A DNA stretch of 64,000 bases from the NCBI GenBank assembly GCA_018806915.1, contig JAGKQI010000101.1, positions 124,001 through 188,000 of the forward strand. The letters run 5' to 3'. The stretch is from Phytophthora colocasiae. Taxonomy: Eukaryota > Oomycota > Peronosporomycetes > Peronosporales > Peronosporaceae. The notes beneath the pieces were generated by a model. That model did no database searches and was not told the origin of the DNA. It worked only from the letters and a program-made list of their open reading frames with translations. Both the position numbers and the translations under genes were made by a program. Of the stretch, positions 60,116-64,000 are shown piece by piece (within the stretch, counting starts at the first letter, position 1; each line of letters opens with the position of its first letter).

Positions 60116-60533
60116 TTGTATCGGTGTTGCCGATATCACAACCGTTTGCATCAAGTGAAGGGTGACAACTTTTCTAAGTTGGCGATTGGTTACGTCACGA
60201 GATGTTAATGTGGATTGGAAACATTGCTGTGTCGTATACCTGGTTAAGGGTCGAGTAGTTGCGGACTGTTATCGAGTAGGTCTGGGCGGGGAGCTTAAGG
60301 AATACGTAAAATGCAAACTTCTTTCTTCTTGTTTTTGGGTTGTTCTTAACTTGGTAGATACACGACTGACTAGATTTCAGGAAGGTCTTGACCGGTACTT
60401 GTAGGGATGACACACCTCCGAAGTAGAAGAGCACTGAGACTAGGCCTGACATCCGTCCTCTCGCGATGGTATGATAGTAGACGGGGCAGGGAGTAGATGA
60501 GAGGTACCTCCAAACTGGACCTCAGACATAGTA
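60116..60533. other. Intergenic, no gene seen
   Basis: Lies between the TSD of copia element 2 and the stop of the membrane-protein frame. Only short frames are present. Confidence 0.35.
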
Positions 60534-61818
60534 CTAGGCCACCGGGCCATGTACAGTGGTCGACGTTGGGCAAGGCCTCGGGACATAATGCGCGCCCGAC
60601 GCTGGTTCACACACTATATTCCCGGGTACGGGACAAACTCCCCGACCTAACGTTGTGCGTCCTCGCACAACTCGGTCGCGCTCCATGTCCCGGAGGCACT
60701 TGACCACGCGAAGTTCTTCCTCAGTTAGGGTGATGTAGTCTTCGTCTGGGGTAGTATAAGCCACGCAGGTAGTAGTAGGTAGATCAGCGGTAGTGCGAGA
60801 GGTCATGGTCGAAGTCGACGCCGTCGTAGGAGCAGCAGGGCACGAAGTCGAGGGGGGTCTTACGTCAGAGGTAGGAGCGGCCGGAGCAGGGTACTTCGTA
60901 GTAGTTACAGGATCCATCGGTAGGGTAGCGGTAGTCACTTTAGCAGTAGGGTAGCTTCGACGTAGGCGTAGGTTCCTTCCAGGGGTAGGCTCAACGTCAC
61001 GCAGACTCGACAAGCAGGCTGCTTCGCGCTGGTTGCACTCGTCGACCTTGCGACGGACGGACCTGAGAGCACTATGCACGACAGCACCAGGTGCAGCGTT
61101 CCGGAGGCGACCTTGCTCATCGGTGAAACGCCAACAATGGGTCGCGATCCCAACCACGACGACTACGACGGACACGTAGGCAACGCAGATAGTCTCCACA
61201 GTCAGGTAGCAGAGTAGATTCACTAGGGTCAGGGTGATCGCCAGCCCAGTAGTGCCAAACGTCAGAAACTCGAGTAGGTCGAATATGGCCATGGGGAAGT
61301 GGATCATCAGCGATACACAGTAGACCGGTCCAACAGAGGCCTTTCAAGACGGCCACTACTCGGTGCCACACAGTAGCTCCAGCATCACAAGTAGCCTTCA
61401 CATACGCCAGGTAGGCCGCACCAGTTCGTAACCCCAGGTTAGGTAGGTAGTCGCCGTAGGTGATCAATGCAGCCGTCCACCAACTTCTCAGCACGAGACC
61501 GTATTGTCCGTACGCTTCACCACCTTCTTCGAGGACTTGCACGGGTACGGCGAAGAAAGCGTTCCACAAGGCGAAGATGTACGACGGCCCACGGAGTAGG
61601 TTGAGCTCTGGATCACGGAGTACCTCCTGGTAGCGACTGGCGAACCCGAACAGTAAACTGTAGTTCATACTCACGACCATCCATGCTTGCCGGACTAACG
61701 ACCAGACTACTCCTCGAATGGCCGAGGTCATCACCCAGACGACTACGGTGCCTAAGTAGACGGGAAGTAGATCGAGTCGGACGTACAGTTCCAAGGAAGA
61801 CTGGAGTGAGTCGGTCAT
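60534..61818 (-). CDS. Unrecognised multi-membrane protein with one frame change
   Basis: Two overlapping minus frames (61818-61117 and 61307-60534) are best read as one gene. The first has ATG 61818 (MTDSLQSSLELYVRLDLLPV) and membrane segments YLGTVVVWVMTSAIRGVVW, FALWNAFFAVPVQVL and WWTAALITYGDYLPNLGL. The second continues with GPVYCVSLMIHFPMAIFDLL, TTGLAITLTLVNLLCYLTVE and AYVSVVVVVVGIATHCW. A Thr/Pro/Ser-rich hydrophilic tail follows, with TPDEDYITLTEEELRVVKCL near its end. The change would fall near 61340 (ttgaaaggcc), where hydrophobic character passes from one frame to the other. A sequencing indel, a real mutation or two overlapping genes are all possible. I know no family for it. It is divergent from the 62326 ORF. 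Confidence 0.45.
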
Positions 61819-62325
61819 GTCGATGTCGGCAGGGGAGTGCTCGAAGGGTAGTTGTACTTAGCAGAAGCTCAGTCGATCGTAATAGAGTAGTCGGTGGTCG
61901 CAGGGTACTCGCAGAGTAGACGGTTGGGAGATGGCTCAGTCGGTCGGGACAGAGGAGCAGTAGCAGTAGTAGGGCACGGGGCAGTCGAGGAGCGACTTGG
62001 TCGGAGGCCAGCAGGTTGAGGAGTGAGTAGTCCGATTCAAAGTCGGCGGCCATTAGAGTAGTCCAACGCACCGTTAAGGGGAGATTCGCATCAGTCCCAG
62101 AGGGAACGTTTCCCGGAATCGCACCTCACCCAGAATCGCCACTATTTTAACCAACGGTTGAGGGTCACACGGATTTTCTCAGGTATTTTAGAAGAAACAC
62201 GCAGGCCTCGTCCCGGACTGTCAGGTCCCTCAGCGAGGGCACCCCTCCCCCTGCAGCCACTCATTCTCCGGATAAAGAGGCTCATTCTCCAAATCGCCAC
62301 GAACCCCAGACGCCTCGCCACGCCC
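61819..62325. other. Shared divergent upstream region
   Basis: About 500 bases between the ATGs of the minus membrane protein and the plus ORF. The plus frame is open from 62062, so the true plus start may be upstream of 62326 if an intron or non-AUG start is used. A further open minus frame (62071-61613) is Leu/Arg-rich and looks like a shadow. Confidence 0.4.
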
Positions 62326-64000
62326 ATGGGCCACGGACGCGCTTCACGAGCGCCTTCCCCTGCTGCTGACCCTCCTGCTGTCGGGCCATCTCCTGCTGTT
62401 GGGCCTCCTCCGATTCCACCAGGAGCCTCCGCCGACCTGGTGGCGCAGATCACCGCCCTCGTATCGTCACACGAGTCGAAGCTGGACGTGCGCCTCGAGA
62501 AGCAGGCGCAGCGTAAGTTCTGGAGTGCGATGCGTGAGAAGCTTTCCGTCAACCGCGACTCGAGAGGGCTATACGTCCTCGACCAACTTGCAGAAGCCCT
62601 TTTGGACGGCGACCCGGACGTCGACCAAGCCTTCACCGCTCCGGTAAACTTACTGCCGAAGCCTTCTCTGCAACGGGAAGCTCCACACGCGTATGTACAT
62701 CCTCGCTTCTCGGACACTCAGCACCTAACCGAACCGGACCTCAGCTCGGAACCTCCGAAGAAGAAGTTTAAGTCAGCTAGGTCTTCATCGACTCCAGGTA
62801 GTACTCCTAAAGCGGCCACTTCGAAGAAACCCGGGAAGTCGAAGAGGACACCGTCCAGTCCAGCGAAGTCGACGACGTCTACTCCGGGGTCGGTGGTAGA
62901 CTTGACGACGCCTAAGGCATCTAAGTCGCACAAGGATTCGGCGGTGCACACGGCACTACTCGAGTTGGGAAAGTCAGGAGCAAGCGCCCAAGGGGAGACG
63001 GACTTCAACCCCCATCCACTCGCAGACAACACAGCGGTTCAAGTCGTCCGAGACATCGAAGCCATATACCGCAAGGCTGCGAACATGCACCGACCGCCGT
63101 ACGAGTTAGCGTACCCCTGGATGGGTTCGAAGGTGTGGTACGACCCAGAGGAGTACCCCAATCTACATGTGGCTCACTGGCGGTTCTGGATGGCTCACCG
63201 TAGTCACTTCTTCGACTGGCAGCTCAATGCGCCGTTGAAAGTGAACTACCAGCGGAATTCCCGGCGTCAAGGTCAACAAGCAGCTAGTAAAGAACGCCTT
63301 CGCTTCCTGAGTTTGTGCATCGAGACTTGGGGGTACTACGACTTCTTGAAGCGTTTCGAGAGAGCGGACGGGGACCGACTCCTAATGTGGTTCGGGGGTC
63401 AACCCAACAGGAACTCACCGTCAGCCAAGACGTACGTTGGTCCGACCATCCAGAACTTGGGAGTACTCTATATTCAAGACCAGTCGGAATATACTGCTCG
63501 AGTCCAGAACGCACTGAAGCCCTTCCAGCTGGACCAGGGTGGTTTCAAGAACATCACCGAGCTGCTCGTGTACACTGAAGCCCTCGACCCAGAAAAGAGT
63601 GTCGACCTTAGGTTGGGGGATGAGGCACTGGCTCTGGTCCGGTTGGACATCGTCAGGAATCTGAATCCTTGGCACGCGTGGTGGTTGGGTGATACTACCA
63701 AGGGGGTCTGGGCCAAGTTACTGGAGAACAAGAGGATCGAGCAGTTGGCTGACGGTATCGCCGTTCGACTTAAGCAGCGGGTATACCGACCGAGGGCCGT
63801 ACCACCAGTATCGCCAAAAGAGATGAAGACTGCCGGTTGGACTCCAATCATGCGTCCCGACGGCACTTACACTGCTGAGATCGCAGCGACTATCAGCAAC
63901 AGCGGGGACGACGACTCGGATCAGGTCAGTGAGGCGGAGGAGGAGGAAGAGGAAGAAGAAGAGGAAGACGGCTCGGAAGAGGACAGACCGACCGCCCCAG
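62326..64000 (+). CDS. Unrecognised long ORF, runs off the window
   Basis: The frame is open from 62062 to the window end. The first ATG is 62326 (MGHGRASRAPSPAADPP), giving at least 558 residues. Layout: Pro/Ala-rich start; a helical segment about 40-100 (VSSHESKLDVRLEKQAQRKF); a Lys/Ser/Pro-rich basic linker about 125-215 with KKKFKSARSSSTP, a possible nuclear signal. A folded region follows at about 240-510, rich in tryptophan and tyrosine (PWMGSKVWYDPEEYPNLHV, HWRFWMAHRSHFFDWQLN, IETWGYYDFLKRFER, PWHAWWLGDTTKGVWAKL). The Asp/Glu tract at the end (EAEEEEEEEEEEDGSEED) comes just before the edge. I do not recognise it. The basic linker, compact domain and acidic tail could suit a chromatin or nucleic-acid protein or an element-encoded structural protein. 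Confidence 0.55.
   Translation, partial: MGHGRASRAPSPAADPPAVGPSPAVGPPPIPPGASADLVAQITALVSSHESKLDVRLEKQAQRKFWSAMREKLSVNRDSRGLYVLDQLAEALLDGDPDVDQAFTAPVNLLPKPSLQREAPHAYVHPRFSDTQHLTEPDLSSEPPKKKFKSARSSSTPGSTPKAATSKKPGKSKRTPSSPAKSTTSTPGSVVDLTTPKASKSHKDSAVHTALLELGKSGASAQGETDFNPHPLADNTAVQVVRDIEAIYRKAANMHRPPYELAYPWMGSKVWYDPEEYPNLHVAHWRFWMAHRSHFFDWQLNAPLKVNYQRNSRRQGQQAASKERLRFLSLCIETWGYYDFLKRFERADGDRLLMWFGGQPNRNSPSAKTYVGPTIQNLGVLYIQDQSEYTARVQNALKPFQLDQGGFKNITELLVYTEALDPEKSVDLRLGDEALALVRLDIVRNLNPWHAWWLGDTTKGVWAKLLENKRIEQLADGIAVRLKQRVYRPRAVPPVSPKEMKTAGWTPIMRPDGTYTAEIAATISNSGDDDSDQVSEAEEEEEEEEEEDGSEEDRPTAP

Noticed and set aside
61613..62071. 152-residue Leu/Arg-rich minus ORF as a gene
   Set aside because: It overlaps the start of the membrane protein in another frame and looks compositionally like a shadow.

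Overview
The window looks like nuclear DNA of a Phytophthora-type oomycete. The evidence is short spliceosomal introns of about 48 to 68 bp, core promoters resembling the oomycete Inr (CATTC-like) plus FPR (CAWTTT-like) pair just upstream of several ATGs, secreted cysteine-rich proteins with CBM1 cellulose-binding modules, a flagellar dynein regulatory complex gene, and a dense load of Ty1/copia, piggyBac-like, MULE-like and hAT-like elements. No CRISPR array, rRNA gene or convincing complete tRNA gene was seen.

Layout. 1-2.5 kb: a partial DRC10/IQCD-like axonemal gene and an unknown acidic protein, both on minus. 2.9-7.1 kb: a tandem array of four MYB/SANT-like genes on minus, one broken, with a small inverted-repeat element inside the array. 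7.8-11 kb: a PNGase A-like amidase (+), then an ISG12/IFI27-like small membrane protein and an unknown small protein (both -). 12-20.2 kb: three secreted CBM1 proteins on plus. The second has an apparently intact Ty1/copia element (13810-18734, identical LTRs, TSD ttccc) inserted one codon before its natural stop. 20.3-34.6 kb: three members of an unrecognised secreted family on minus; two carry GPI-type tails and one a PAN/Apple-like head. They are separated by a complete piggyBac-like element (22470-26957, TTAA target sites) and a decayed MULE-like element (about 27.39-30.34 kb).

35.7-45.2 kb: a tandem cluster of three DGAT2-type acyltransferase genes. The first is intact with six exons. 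The second is hit by a 557-bp hAT-like MITE in exon 4 and a 5.5-kb Ty1/copia element in exon 6. The third keeps only exons 1-2. 45.3-54.6 kb: a secreted or membrane-anchored DNase I-fold hydrolase, a 2372-residue UBR-box/RING E3 ligase in one exon, and a small four-exon coiled-coil protein, all on minus. 55.7-60.1 kb: a third Ty1/copia element with many frame breaks. 60.5-64 kb: an unrecognised divergent pair, a multi-membrane protein on minus and a long basic-to-acidic ORF on plus that runs off the window.

The main biological themes are host-surface interaction (cellulose-binding and GPI-anchored secreted proteins), lipid synthesis (DGAT2 cluster) and repeated disruption of tandem gene families by mobile elements. 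Two of the three copia elements have a primer-binding site complementary to the anticodon arm of initiator tRNA-Met, the half-tRNA priming mode known from Drosophila copia. All coordinates come from reading the sequence; no database search or alignment program was used.
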